NCBI RefSeq assembly: GCF_018130785.1
Contig: NZ_JAFCJT010000001.1
Span: 248,001 to 312,000 of the forward strand
Source: Bradyrhizobium liaoningense
GTDB taxonomy: Bacteria > Pseudomonadota > Alphaproteobacteria > Rhizobiales > Xanthobacteraceae
Reading direction: 5' to 3'
DNA: 64,000 bases
A program made the position numbers and the translations under genes. Shown in pieces: positions 1 to 8,659 of this stretch; position 1 is the stretch's first letter; each line of letters opens with the position of its first letter. The notes below the pieces were generated by a model that did not search any database, was not told the origin of the DNA, and worked only from the letters and a program-made list of their open reading frames with translations.

Positions 1-191
1 CCGTCGAGCGCGGCCGCGAACACGATGGCGTAGACCGCGAGCGACATCCGCCCCTCGATCGACAGCCGGATCGACGTCAGGCCGGCACAGATCGCCAGCA
101 AGGTGATGACGTTGGGCACCAGCATCCGCACCGGAATCGGGCGGAACCGCCGGCGGCGCGTATCGGGGTCTTTGAAGTCATAGGGCGTCAT
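1..191 (-). CDS. pssA: CDP-diacylglycerol--serine O-phosphatidyltransferase (5' part only)
   Basis: Only the first 63 codons lie in the window, running off its left edge. The protein begins MTPYDFKDPDTRRRRFRPIP, an arginine-rich cytosolic start, followed by a membrane-entering stretch with the VPNVITLLAICAGLTSIR pattern typical of bacterial PssA. The enzyme would join CDP-diacylglycerol and serine to make phosphatidylserine at the inner membrane. It lies 86 nt downstream of psd on the same strand, so the two consecutive steps of phosphatidylethanolamine synthesis appear to be co-transcribed. The CDP-alcohol phosphotransferase motif is outside the window. The call rests on the N-terminal pattern plus the psd neighbour. 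Confidence 0.85.
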   Translation of the reverse strand, partial: MTPYDFKDPDTRRRRFRPIPVRMLVPNVITLLAICAGLTSIRLSIEGRMSLAVYAIVFAAALD

Positions 192-277
192 TGCTGGTCC
201 TCACCTCAAGGCGAGATATAGCAAGCCGCGTTCCCCTCCGCCATTGCGGCGGAAGGCCCCCTTGGACCGGCTTTTGG

Positions 278-976
278 TTAATTGGAGCGGTAGGCGCGGC
301 TCGGGTCGTCCCCCACGAGATCGGCCAGTATGGTCTCGCCCGCGATCGCGGTCTGCCCTTCCGACACCAGCGCCTTGGTGCCCAGCGGCAGGTAGACGTC
401 GAGCCGCGAGCCGAAGCGGATCAGGCCAAACCGCTCGCCCGCCCCGATTGCCTGCCCTTCCCTGACGAAGCAGACGATGCGCTTGGCGACGAGCCCTGCG
501 ATCTGGATCACGCCGATCTTGGCCGTCGGCGTCGTGATCACGAGCGAGTTGCGCTCATTGTCCTCGCTCGCCTTGTCGAGCTCGGCGTTGATGAACAGGC
601 CGGGCCGGTAGGCGATGCGGTCCACCCTGCCCGCGATCGGGCTGCGGTTCACGTGGCAGTTGAACACGCTCATGAACACCGAGATGCGCGGCAGCGGCCG
701 GTCGCCGAGCCCGAGCTCGGCCGGCGGCAGCGCCATGGTGATCATCGAGATGCGGCCGTCGGCCGGCGACACCACGAGCCCCTCGCGCACCGGCGTCACG
801 CGCACGGGGTCGCGGAAGAACAGCGCGCACCAGACGGTCAGGATCGTGCCGATCCAGCCCAGCGGCGACCACAGCCAGAACAGGATGAGGCTTGCCAGCG
901 CAAAGCCGCCAATGAAGGGATAGCCCTCCTTGTGGATCGGCGGGATCTGACGCTGGATCGAATCGAGAATGGACAT
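278..976 (-). CDS. psd: Phosphatidylserine decarboxylase, short form
   Basis: Converts phosphatidylserine to phosphatidylethanolamine using a pyruvoyl cofactor made by self-cleavage. The 232-residue product matches the short proenzyme class. It has an N-terminal hydrophobic hairpin (about residues 21-54), the conserved segments around FRDPVRV (54-60) and FNCHVNRSP (105-113), and the self-cleavage site RFGSR, with Gly189-Ser190 giving the beta and alpha chains. The gene sits between the Atm1-type ABC exporter upstream and pssA downstream, all on the minus strand, with gaps of 86-87 nt. Recognition is confident. The length and GS-type cleavage site distinguish it from the longer LGST-type enzyme of E. 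coli. Confidence 0.95.
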   Translation of the reverse strand: MSILDSIQRQIPPIHKEGYPFIGGFALASLILFWLWSPLGWIGTILTVWCALFFRDPVRVTPVREGLVVSPADGRISMITMALPPAELGLGDRPLPRISVFMSVFNCHVNRSPIAGRVDRIAYRPGLFINAELDKASEDNERNSLVITTPTAKIGVIQIAGLVAKRIVCFVREGQAIGAGERFGLIRFGSRLDVYLPLGTKALVSEGQTAIAGETILADLVGDDPSRAYRSN

Positions 977-1063
977 CGCTATCTGCCGCCTAGGAGTTGA
1001 TGGCGCGCGGGTCGTCCCCGTGCGGTGGAGTTGTTTAGGCCAGAGTTGGGACCCGAGACAAGG

Positions 1064-3025
1064 TCACTCCGCCGCCGCGGGCGTCGTCAGAACGTCCATG
1101 ACCGGCGGCGGCTCCCGGTTGGGCGCCTCGCTGGAATCCGCCATCTTGGCCAGTTTCTCGCGCGCCGCCTCGGCCTCGCGCTGCCTGTTCCACATGCTGG
1201 CATAGAGGCCGCCCTGCGCGAGCAGCTTGGCGTGGGTGCCGCGCTCGGCGATGCGGCCCTGGTCCAGCACGATGATCTCGTCGGCGCCGACGATGGTGGA
1301 AAGCCGGTGCGCGATCACCAGCGAGGTACGGTTCCTGGCCACGCGGTCGAGCGCGCCCTGGATCTCGTGCTCGGTGTGGGTGTCGAGCGCCGAGGTCGCC
1401 TCGTCCAGCACCAGGATCGGCGGCGCCTTCAACACGGTGCGCGCGATGGCGACGCGCTGCTTCTCGCCGCCGGACAGCTTCAGGCCGCGCTCGCCCACCT
1501 GGGTCTCGTAGCCCATCGGCGCCATCCGGATAAAATGGTCGATCTGCGCCAGCCGCGCCGCCTCTTCGACCTCGGCATCATCGGCGTCCCAGCGGCCATA
1601 GCGGATGTTGTAGCGTATCGTGTCGTTGAACAGCACGGTGTCCTGCGGCACCATGCCGATCGAGGCGCGCAACGAGGCCTGCGTAACCTCGCGGATGTCC
1701 TGGCCGTCGATCAATATCCTGCCGCCGGAGACGTCGTAGAGGCGGAACAGGAGCCGCGAGATCGTCGACTTGCCCGCACCGGACGGGCCGACGATCGCGA
1801 CCGTCTTGCCGGCCGGCACCTCGAAGCTGATACCTCTCAGGATGGGACGCGCGGGCTCATAGGCAAAGCGCACGTCCTCGAAGCGCACGGTGCCGGCAGA
1901 GACCGCCAGCGGCTGCGCGCCGGGGACGTCCTTGATCTCGGCCTCGCGGCCGATCACGCCAAACATCTTCTCGATGTCGATGATCGCCTGCTTGATCTCG
2001 CGATAGACCATGCCCATGAAATTCAGCGGCTGGTAGAGCTGGATCATCATGGCATTGACCAACACGAAATCGCCGACCGTGTTGGTGCCGTTGCGCACGC
2101 CGATCGCGCACATCAGCATGGTCGCGGTCAATCCCAGCGTGAATATCACGGCCTGGCCGGTGTTGAGCACCGCCAGCGAGGTATAGGTGTGGACGCTCGC
2201 CTCCTCGTAGCGCGCGACCGACTTGTCGTAACGCTGCGCCTCGCGCGTCTCCGCGCTGAAATATTTCACCGTCTCGTAGTTGAGCAGCGAGTCGATCGCC
2301 TTGGTGTTCGCCTCGGTGTCGGAATCGTTCATCTTGCGGCGGATGCCGATCCGCCACTCGGTCGCGATGTAGGTGTAGTACATGTAGACAGTGACCGTGA
2401 TCAGCGTCGCGACCACGTAGCGCCAGTCGAACTGCCAGAGCAGCACCGCCATCAGCAGCGTGACCTCGACGATGGTCGGAATCAGCTGCAGGATCACCAT
2501 GCGCACGATGACCTCGATGCCCTCGCGGCCGCGCTCGAGCACACGCGTCAGGCCGCCGGTCTTGCGCTCGAGGTGAAAGCGCAGCGACAGCTCGTGCATA
2601 TGGACGAATGTGATGGTCGCGAGCTTGCGCACCGCATGCATGGCGACGCGGGCAAAGATGCCGTCACGCCACTGCGTCAGCACCGCCATCACGATGCGCA
2701 TCACGCCGTAACTTGCAGTCAGCAGCAGCGGCGAGGCGATCACCCAGAGGTGCCAATTGTCCGCCTGCACCGGCGCGGTGTTGGCGCCGGTCAGCGCGTC
2801 CGTCGCCCATTTGAAGCTGAACGGCACGGTGAGCGTGATCAGCTTGGCGGCGAGCAGCAGCACCATCGACCAGACCACCCGCATCTTCAGGTCGACACGG
2901 TCGCCCGGCCAGATATAAGGCCACAGATGCGCCAGCGTGCCCATCAGCGTGGCCCGCTCCAGCGGTCCCCCGGCGGGAGGATCGGGAACGTCTGCGCCGT
3001 CGAACGATTGAGGTTGGTCCATCAA
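1064..3025 (-). CDS. Atm1/HMT1-type ABC exporter, fused permease-ATPase
   Basis: A 653-residue half-transporter with an N-terminal six-helix membrane domain (about 45-350) and a C-terminal nucleotide-binding domain. Visible motifs are Walker A GPSGAGKST (413-421), the signature LSGGEKQR (517-524), Walker B ILVLDE (537-542) and the H-loop His573. The stretch DSLLNYETVKYF (245-256) in the membrane domain is characteristic of the Atm1/ABCB7 branch, which exports glutathione-linked sulfur or metal compounds and supports Fe-S or heavy-metal homeostasis. It works as an inner-membrane homodimer. It is divergent from the LOG-family gene across a 189-nt gap and leads towards psd and pssA. The true substrate cannot be read from sequence. 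Confidence 0.93.
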   Translation of the reverse strand: MMDQPQSFDGADVPDPPAGGPLERATLMGTLAHLWPYIWPGDRVDLKMRVVWSMVLLLAAKLITLTVPFSFKWATDALTGANTAPVQADNWHLWVIASPLLLTASYGVMRIVMAVLTQWRDGIFARVAMHAVRKLATITFVHMHELSLRFHLERKTGGLTRVLERGREGIEVIVRMVILQLIPTIVEVTLLMAVLLWQFDWRYVVATLITVTVYMYYTYIATEWRIGIRRKMNDSDTEANTKAIDSLLNYETVKYFSAETREAQRYDKSVARYEEASVHTYTSLAVLNTGQAVIFTLGLTATMLMCAIGVRNGTNTVGDFVLVNAMMIQLYQPLNFMGMVYREIKQAIIDIEKMFGVIGREAEIKDVPGAQPLAVSAGTVRFEDVRFAYEPARPILRGISFEVPAGKTVAIVGPSGAGKSTISRLLFRLYDVSGGRILIDGQDIREVTQASLRASIGMVPQDTVLFNDTIRYNIRYGRWDADDAEVEEAARLAQIDHFIRMAPMGYETQVGERGLKLSGGEKQRVAIARTVLKAPPILVLDEATSALDTHTEHEIQGALDRVARNRTSLVIAHRLSTIVGADEIIVLDQGRIAERGTHAKLLAQGGLYASMWNRQREAEAAREKLAKMADSSEAPNREPPPVMDVLTTPAAAE

Positions 3026-3214
3026 AAAGCCTGAAAGCCCGCCGGGTGCGGGCAGCGTTACGATTTGCGATTTTCGCCCGTCATATAAAGCCTTCCGGAT
3101 GACAGCGCACCCCGCCAGATGGCGAATCTTTGATTGTTTGTCGCCATTTACCGGTAGATTTCCGGGGGATCCGAATCACCGATTGGGCTTGACGCCCCTT
3201 CGCTGCAATGCATC

Positions 3215-3829
3215 ATGGCACCAATGAGCACGATCAAAACCGTCTGTGTCTATTGCGGCTCCGGCCCAGGAACCAATCCCAGCTTCACCGAAGGCGCCAA
3301 GTCGTTCGGCAAGGCCCTCGCCGAGAGCAACATCCGCCTCGTCTACGGCGGAGGCTCGCTCGGCCTGATGGGCTCGGTCGCGACCTCCGTGCTCGATCAC
3401 GGCGGCACCGTCACCGGCATCATTCCCGAGTTCCTCCGCAAGCGCGAGAACGCGCTGACCCGCGTGCAGGAGATGATCGTCACCCCCGACATGCACGAAC
3501 GCAAGCGGCTGATGTTCGAGCGCTCCGACGCCTTCGTGGCACTGCCGGGCGGCGTCGGCACGCTCGAAGAATTGGTGGAGCAGCTGACCTGGAAACAGCT
3601 CGGCCGTCACGCCAAGCCGGTGCTGCTCGCCAACTTCGACAATTTCTGGGAGCCGCTGTTCTCGCTGCTGTCGCACATGCGCCAGACCGAGTTCATCCGC
3701 GCCGGCCTTTCGGTCGACATCCTCAAGGCCGATCGCGTCGAGGATATTCTGCCGAAGCTGAAGGCGGCAGCGGCACAGATCGCCGAGTCTGAAAAGCAGC
3801 TCGCCCCGGAAGTGGCGCGCAAGCTCTAG
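3215..3829 (+). CDS. LOG family protein (TIGR00730), putative nucleotide 5'-monophosphate phosphoribohydrolase
   Basis: A 204-residue Rossmann-type protein with the two LOG signatures: MHERKRLM (93-100) and PGGVGTLEE (111-119). LOG proteins hydrolyse cytokinin riboside monophosphates to free cytokinin bases, and bacterial homologues also act on AMP or other nucleotides. The N-terminal VCVYCGSGPG is the usual nucleotide-binding start. Two starts are possible, ATG 3215 or ATG 3224 (MSTIKTVCVYCG); neither has a strong ribosome site, and the second would fit the family better. It ends 4 nt before the convergent VOC gene. In a plant-associated bacterium a cytokinin-activating role is plausible but not shown. 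Confidence 0.9.
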   Translation: MAPMSTIKTVCVYCGSGPGTNPSFTEGAKSFGKALAESNIRLVYGGGSLGLMGSVATSVLDHGGTVTGIIPEFLRKRENALTRVQEMIVTPDMHERKRLMFERSDAFVALPGGVGTLEELVEQLTWKQLGRHAKPVLLANFDNFWEPLFSLLSHMRQTEFIRAGLSVDILKADRVEDILPKLKAAAAQIAESEKQLAPEVARKL

Positions 3830-3833
3830 CGCC

Positions 3834-4211
3834 TTACTCGGCCGGAAACGTCACCGCCTCGATCCGGTTGCCATCGGGGTCGGTCACGAACGCCGCGTAG
3901 TAGCGCACGCGATCATGCGGGCGGAGGCCCGTCGCGCCGTCGGACGCGCCGCCGGCGGACAGCGCTGCGGCGTGAAACGCATCGACCTCGGCCGTCGTCT
4001 TCGCCCGCAGGCAGATGTGCACGCCGCTCTCCGGCGCTACGTGCGGCATGCCTTCGCGTAGATTGATCCAGAACTCGGGATAGGCCTTGCCGAAGCCGAT
4101 CGTCCGCGGCCGCGTGACGAGGCGCACGAGCCCGAGGGTGGCGAGCGTGGCCTCGTAGAATTTTGAGGAGCGATCGAGGTCGCTGACGCCGACGGAGATG
4201 TGGTCGATCAT
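3834..4211 (-). CDS. VOC family (glyoxalase/bleomycin resistance-like) protein
   Basis: A 125-residue protein with the vicinal-oxygen-chelate pattern. It opens MIDHISVGVSDLDRSSKFYE with the first metal-ligand His at residue 4, continues through a beta-alpha-beta-beta-beta half, and ends YYAAFVTDPDGNRIEAVTFP, where the DPDGNRIE motif carries the usual C-terminal Glu ligand. Such small dimeric enzymes include lyases, dioxygenases and resistance proteins, so the substrate cannot be given. It is convergent with the LOG gene and lies 138 nt upstream of cimA on the same strand, separated from it by an intergenic palindromic element. Confidence 0.88.
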   Translation of the reverse strand: MIDHISVGVSDLDRSSKFYEATLATLGLVRLVTRPRTIGFGKAYPEFWINLREGMPHVAPESGVHICLRAKTTAEVDAFHAAALSAGGASDGATGLRPHDRVRYYAAFVTDPDGNRIEAVTFPAE

Positions 4212-4234
4212 GCTTGGCCCCTCCTCACCTCCGC

Positions 4235-4334
4235 CGTCATCGCCCGGCTCGACCGGGCGATCCAGTATTCCGAGCCGCCAGAGAGCGACCGAGAAGCCGC
4301 AGCATAATGGATACCCCGCTTTCGCGGGGTATGA
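4235..4334. repeat. Intergenic palindromic repeat element (two hairpins)
   Basis: The gap between the VOC gene and cimA holds a GTCAT...ATGAC-bounded element with two internal hairpins. One is CGCCCGG-5 nt-CCGGGCG at about 4241-4259; the other is TACCCCGC-4 nt-GCGGGGTA at about 4312-4331. Elements of this look (GTCAT, GC-rich hairpin, ATCCAGT) are scattered widely in Bradyrhizobium genomes. That is recalled knowledge, since only one copy of this exact form is seen here. It may act as a transcription or mRNA-end signal for the upstream VOC gene. Confidence 0.6.
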
Positions 4335-4349
4335 CAGCCGCTGCGCGTC

Positions 4350-5948
4350 CTAAGCCGGCGCCCCCGACTTCACCAGCTTGTAGATCACCGAGTCCATCAG
4401 CGCCTGGAACGAGGCATCGATGATGTTCGGGGACACGCCGACGGTGGTCCAGCGATCGCCGTTCTCGTCCTCGCTTTCGATCAGCACGCGCGTGACCGCG
4501 CCGGTGCCGCCGTTGAGGATACGGACCCGGTAGTCGATCAGCGTCAAGCCCTCGATGTACTTCTGGTACTTGCCGAGGTCCTTGCGCAGCGCGACGTCGA
4601 GCGCGTTGACCGGGCCGTTGCCTTCGGCCGCCGAGATCAAGCGCTCGCCGGCGACGTCGACCTTGACCACCGCGAGCGCCACGGTGACGCGCTCGCCATG
4701 CGAATTGTAGCGCTGCTCGACATTGACGTCGAACTGCTCGACCTCGAAATAATGCGGCACCTTGCCGAGCGTGCGCCGCGCCAGCAGATCGAACGAGGCG
4801 TTGGCGGATTCATAGGCGTAGCCCGCCGCCTCGCGCTCCTTCAATTCCTCGACCAGCCGCGTCAGCTTCGGATCGCTCTTCTCGTAGGCGATGCCGGCGC
4901 GGTCGAGTTCGGCGATGACGTTGGAACGGCCGGCCTGGTCGGACACCAGCACCTTGCGGTGGTTGCCGACAGTCTCAGGCAGCACGTGCTCGTAGGTCTG
5001 CGGATCCTTCAGCACGGCGGAGGCATGAATGCCGGTCTTGGTGACGAAGGCGCTCTCGCCGACATAGGCCGCGTGCCGGTTCGGCACACGGTTGAGCATG
5101 TCGTCGAGCGTGCGCGACACCTTGACCAGCGTCGCCATTTTCTCGGCCGTAACGCCGATCTCGAAGGCGTCCGCAAACTCCTTCTTCAATTTCAGCGTCG
5201 GGATCAGCGAGCAGAGATTGGCGTTGCCGCAGCGCTCGCCGAGCCCGTTCAACGTGCCCTGGATCTGCCGCGCGCCGGCGCGCACCGCGGCCAGCGAATT
5301 CGCCACGGCCTGCTCGGTGTCGTTATGGGCGTGGATGCCGAGATGATCGCCGGGGATGTGCTTTGCCACTTCCGTGACGATGGCCTCGACCTCGTTCGGC
5401 ATGGTGCCGCCATTGGTGTCGCACAGCACAACCCAGCGCGCGCCGGCCTCGTAGGCGGCCTTGGCGCAAGCGAGCGCGAAACTTGCGTCCTCCTTGTAAC
5501 CGTCGAAGAAGTGCTCGCAGTCGAGCATGACTTCACGGCCGGCGGCCTTGGCCGCCGCAACGCTGTCGCGGATCGAGGCGAGGTTTTCTTCCTTCGTCGT
5601 CTCCAGCGCGACGCGCACCTGATAGGCGGATGATTTTGCGACGAAGCAGATCGCGTCGGCTTTCGCTTCCAGCAGACCGGCAACACCGGGATCGTTGGAG
5701 ACCGAGCGCCCTGCCCGGCGCGTCATGCCGAAGGCGGTGAAGCGCGCATGCGAAAACTTCGGCTTGATGCCGAAGAACTCGGTGTCGGTCGGATTGGCGC
5801 CGGGATAGCCGCCCTCGACATAGTCGATGCCGAGATCGTCGAGCATCGCCGCGATGACCTGCTTGTCGGTCAGCGTGAAATCGACGCCGTTGGTTTGCGC
5901 ACCGTCGCGCAGCGTGGTGTCGAACAGGTAGAGACGCTGCTTGCTCAT
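4350..5948 (-). CDS. cimA: (R)-citramalate synthase
   Basis: Condenses pyruvate and acetyl-CoA to citramalate, the first step of the threonine-independent route to 2-oxobutyrate and isoleucine. The 532-residue product has the alpha-isopropylmalate synthase-like TIM barrel at its N-terminus (FDTTLRDGAQTNG near residue 8, metal-binding HAHND in the middle) and a C-terminal LeuA-dimer allosteric domain. The opening LRDGAQTNG pattern separates this group (TIGR00977) from LeuA and homocitrate synthase. The start MSKQRLYLF at 5948 is chosen because it overlaps the upstream GNAT stop as ATGA. A longer in-frame extension to 5993 reads through the GNAT gene and is rejected. Confidence 0.92.
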   Translation of the reverse strand: MSKQRLYLFDTTLRDGAQTNGVDFTLTDKQVIAAMLDDLGIDYVEGGYPGANPTDTEFFGIKPKFSHARFTAFGMTRRAGRSVSNDPGVAGLLEAKADAICFVAKSSAYQVRVALETTKEENLASIRDSVAAAKAAGREVMLDCEHFFDGYKEDASFALACAKAAYEAGARWVVLCDTNGGTMPNEVEAIVTEVAKHIPGDHLGIHAHNDTEQAVANSLAAVRAGARQIQGTLNGLGERCGNANLCSLIPTLKLKKEFADAFEIGVTAEKMATLVKVSRTLDDMLNRVPNRHAAYVGESAFVTKTGIHASAVLKDPQTYEHVLPETVGNHRKVLVSDQAGRSNVIAELDRAGIAYEKSDPKLTRLVEELKEREAAGYAYESANASFDLLARRTLGKVPHYFEVEQFDVNVEQRYNSHGERVTVALAVVKVDVAGERLISAAEGNGPVNALDVALRKDLGKYQKYIEGLTLIDYRVRILNGGTGAVTRVLIESEDENGDRWTTVGVSPNIIDASFQALMDSVIYKLVKSGAPA

Positions 5949-6436
5949 TGCGCGGCTCCAAGCGTCTTCTTCATCGTGGTGTTGGCGAGCCACTCGTCGT
6001 TGATGGTGACGCTGTTGCGCTGCTGGGCGGTGTAACCGCGCTTGGCGAAAAAGTTTTGCGCGGTGTCGCTGGCATCGACCGTAAGGGCTGTCGCGCCGCG
6101 GCCGCCGGCGAGCTTCTCCAGCGCGTCGAGCAACATGGTCGCAATGCCCTGCCCGCTGACCGCCGGATGCACATAGAGCATGCGGATGTGATCGGTGCCG
6201 CGAAGCGAGGCAAAGCCGACCGGCGAGCCCTCGAGCGTCGCGATCAGCGTCAGGTCGGACGCGAGCCGCTTGCCGAACTCCTCGTCCTCGGCCGCCTCCA
6301 TCCAGGCCTGCTGCTGCGCCTCATTGTAGTCGTCGCCGGTCAGCTCCTCGATGCTTGCCGTGAAGATCGCGGCGAGAACCGGCACGTCATCAGGCAGGAA
6401 CGGCCGCAAGCCGGGTTTTGGCAAACTCTGTCCCAT
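5945..6436 (-). CDS. GNAT family N-acetyltransferase
   Basis: A 163-residue acyl-CoA-dependent acetyltransferase. It starts MGQSLPKPGLRPFLPDDVP, shows the GNAT beta4 and acetyl-CoA pyrophosphate loop region IRMLYVHPAVSGQGIATMLL (Q/RxxGxG/A-like VSGQGIA), and ends with the usual DASDTAQNFFAKRGYTAQ motif. The start at ATG 6436 is preceded by GGTGAAG inside the end of the 37-codon upstream gene. A longer in-frame reading to 6661 lies antisense-like inside cysS and is rejected. It overlaps cimA by 4 nt, so it is translationally coupled to it. The substrate is unknown; the neighbours are amino-acid and aminoacyl-tRNA genes. Confidence 0.88.
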   Translation of the reverse strand: MGQSLPKPGLRPFLPDDVPVLAAIFTASIEELTGDDYNEAQQQAWMEAAEDEEFGKRLASDLTLIATLEGSPVGFASLRGTDHIRMLYVHPAVSGQGIATMLLDALEKLAGGRGATALTVDASDTAQNFFAKRGYTAQQRNSVTINDEWLANTTMKKTLGAAQ

Positions 6437-6441
6437 CGTCT

Positions 6442-6555
6442 TCACCACATCCCATAGAGTTTCAGCGCCAGCGCCACGGCGGCGGCGAGCAGCAGGAGCT
6501 TCAGCGCGATGTAATAGAGCCAGTGCCGCGGAAAGGGCGTGTCGGGCCGCTTCAT
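6442..6555 (-). CDS. 37-residue single-pass membrane peptide
   Basis: A short frame starting [17 protein letters not shown]. Its ATG (6555) overlaps the cysS stop as ATGA, and its TGA (6442-6444) lies 5 nt before the GNAT start. After a basic N-terminus, residues about 13-34 form one hydrophobic helix ([20 protein letters not shown]), ending KLYGMW. The exact stop-start overlap with cysS and the tight spacing to the next gene argue that it is translated. It is too short for family recognition. It could be a true membrane peptide or mainly a translational relay between cysS and the acetyltransferase. Confidence 0.65.
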   Translation of the reverse strand: MKRPDTPFPRHWLYYIALKLLLLAAAVALALKLYGMW

Positions 6556-7934
6556 CGCACGGCCTCCCAGGTCGTGCCTTCCTTGGAGTCCTTGATCGCA
6601 ACGCCCATCGCGGCGAGCAGATCGCGGATCCGGTCGGATTCCTTGAAGTCCTTGCGCGCACGCGCCGCCGTCCGCTCCGAGATCAGGCGCTCGACCTCCC
6701 CGGCATCGACCCCGCTCGCCTGCTGCTTGCGAGCTTCCCACTGCGCAGCGCTTTCGGAGAGGAAGCCGAGCAGGCGCAGCGACCCTGCCAGGGCGCTCAC
6801 GTCGCTGCCACGCAGGCCGTGCAGCGCCGCGATCGCCAGCGGCGTGTTGAGGTCATCGAGCAGCGGCTCGACCACGGACGCGGCCGGCTGGCCGGGCTCG
6901 GCGTCGGCCGCGACCCGATACCAGTCGTCGAGCGTCCTGGCGCTCTCCTCAAGCGACTTCATGGTCCAGTCGATCGGCGAGCGGTAGTGCGTCTTCAGCA
7001 TGTTCAGACGCAGCACCTCGCCCGGCCAATCCGCGAGCAGCTCATGGATGGTGATGAAGTTGCCGAGGCTCTTCGACATCTTCTCGCTCTCGACCTGGAG
7101 GAAGCCGTTGTGCATCCAGTAGTTCGCCATGCGCTCGCGGTGGAAGGCGCAGCAGGTCTGCGCGACCTCGTTCTCGTGATGCGGAAATACGAGATCGATG
7201 CCGCCGCCATGGATGTCGAAGTGCTCGCCGAGATGCTTCCAGGCCATGGCCGAGCACTCGATATGCCAGCCCGGGCGCCCCTGCGCGGCGATCCCTGCCG
7301 GCGACGGCCATGACGGCTCGCCCGGCTTGGACGGCTTCCACAGCACGAAGTCGGTATTGCCCTTCTTGTACGGCGCGACGTCGACGCGGGCACCGGCGAC
7401 CATCTCGTCCAGCGAGCGATTGGACAGCGCGCCATAGCGCGGCAACCCGGAGTTGGCCGCGTTCATGGCCTGCGGCGAGAACAGCACGTGGTCCTCGGCG
7501 GCATAGGCAAAGCCGCCGGCGATGAGCCTTTCGATGATCTCGCGCATCTCGCCGATATGCTCGGTCGCGCGCGGCTCGGCGGTCGGCCGGAGCGCGCCAA
7601 GCGCATCGACGTCGGCGTGAAACTGCTTGCCGGTCTGCTCGGTGACCTTGCGGATGGCCTCGTTCAGCGGCAGGCCGGGAAAATCGCGCGCGGCGCGGTC
7701 GTTGATCTTGTCGTCGACGTCGGTGATGTTGCGGACGTATTTGACGTGCGCCGCGCCATAGAGGTGGCGAAGCAGCCGAAACAGCACGTCGAACACGATC
7801 ACCGGCCGCGCATTGCCGATATGGGCGAAGTCGTAAACGGTCGGTCCGCAGACATACATGCGGACGTCCTTCGCATCGAGCGGCGCGAAGGTGCGCTTCT
7901 CTCGGCTCAACGTGTCGTAAAGGCGCAATTCCAT
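6552..7934 (-). CDS. cysS: Cysteinyl-tRNA synthetase
   Basis: Charges tRNA-Cys in the cytoplasm. This class I synthetase has 460 residues, the normal length. Signature motifs are [17 protein letters not shown] (HIGN at 38-41, zinc ligand Cys29), the second zinc region GWHIECSAM (222-230) with [15 protein letters not shown] (242-256), and KMSKS (285-289). The C-terminal anticodon-binding part ends in the usual [20 protein letters not shown]-like segment followed by [14 protein letters not shown]. It is the first gene of a coupled run with the 37-residue peptide, the GNAT protein and cimA. Confidence 0.97.
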   Translation of the reverse strand: MELRLYDTLSREKRTFAPLDAKDVRMYVCGPTVYDFAHIGNARPVIVFDVLFRLLRHLYGAAHVKYVRNITDVDDKINDRAARDFPGLPLNEAIRKVTEQTGKQFHADVDALGALRPTAEPRATEHIGEMREIIERLIAGGFAYAAEDHVLFSPQAMNAANSGLPRYGALSNRSLDEMVAGARVDVAPYKKGNTDFVLWKPSKPGEPSWPSPAGIAAQGRPGWHIECSAMAWKHLGEHFDIHGGGIDLVFPHHENEVAQTCCAFHRERMANYWMHNGFLQVESEKMSKSLGNFITIHELLADWPGEVLRLNMLKTHYRSPIDWTMKSLEESARTLDDWYRVAADAEPGQPAASVVEPLLDDLNTPLAIAALHGLRGSDVSALAGSLRLLGFLSESAAQWEARKQQASGVDAGEVERLISERTAARARKDFKESDRIRDLLAAMGVAIKDSKEGTTWEAVR

Positions 7935-8223
7935 ATGGATACCCGTCGGCTGTTGGCCGGGCGTCCAGTGCTCTCAATGTTTTTGAGAAAAGACGGCTCC
8001 AGCCAGCGAATCGCTAGCTCGTAATCTCGCGGCAAATGGCGCAAATGGCGAGGAGACCGTTCATGGCGGAACATATGGGCCACGAAGCGCCCTTGCGTCA
8101 AGAGAGCCGCGAAAAGGCCGTTTTATCTCCGCAGAGCGCGGCCGCCCCGCCTTGATGGTTCATCATCCTTAACCTTTTGAGTTTACTTGGAACCCGGCGG
8201 TTCCCTGAAGCCCCGGTGCACCC

Positions 8224-8529
8224 ATGCGATCCCTGTTCGCGCTCGTCTCCTGTGCCTCCATCGTCGCGGCCTCCGCCGCATTGGCCGAGACCCGCGTCTT
8301 CATCATCGCCAACCAGGCGGACGGCTACGGCGTCGACCAGTGCCTCGCCAAGGGCGAGAAATGCGGCGCACAGGTCGCGCGCACCTATTGCCAGTCACGC
8401 GATTTTGCCCAGGCCTCGTCCTATCGCCGGGTCGATCCCGACGAAATTACCGGCTCTGTCCCCAAAACCGGCGCAAACTGCTCCCATGGCCATTGCGACG
8501 AATATGTCGCAATTACCTGCCAGCGCTGA
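8224..8529 (+). CDS. Small secreted cysteine-rich protein
   Basis: A 101-residue product with a clear signal peptide (MRSLFALVSCASIVAASAALA, cleaved before about ETRV). The mature part is about 80 residues with seven cysteines (QCLAKGEKC, TYCQSR, NCSHGHC, ITCQ), suggesting a disulfide-stabilised periplasmic protein. No family is recognised with certainty; homologues of this style are annotated as hypothetical in Bradyrhizobium. It is followed 130 nt later by another exported protein on the same strand. The upstream 289 nt to cysS contain no convincing gene. Confidence 0.8.
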   Translation: MRSLFALVSCASIVAASAALAETRVFIIANQADGYGVDQCLAKGEKCGAQVARTYCQSRDFAQASSYRRVDPDEITGSVPKTGANCSHGHCDEYVAITCQR

Positions 8530-8659
8530 ATTCGCTCGGAGCTGGCGGACCTTAGGCCCAATCTTTGGCCCCTGAAACGACGTGACGATGCCGCAGGAAG
8601 CGGCTATTGGAGGGCGCGCTTCGGCCCCTTAAGTCGCATTGGGCCGTGACCTCGCTAGA

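Noticed and set aside
1025-3034. Long plus-strand open frame opposite the ABC exporter
   Set aside because: Antisense to a clear gene; Arg/His/Asp-rich composition typical of the reverse frame of high-GC coding DNA.
7907-8101. 64-codon minus-strand frame upstream of cysS
   Set aside because: Overlaps the cysS start and has no recognisable feature; probably leader DNA.
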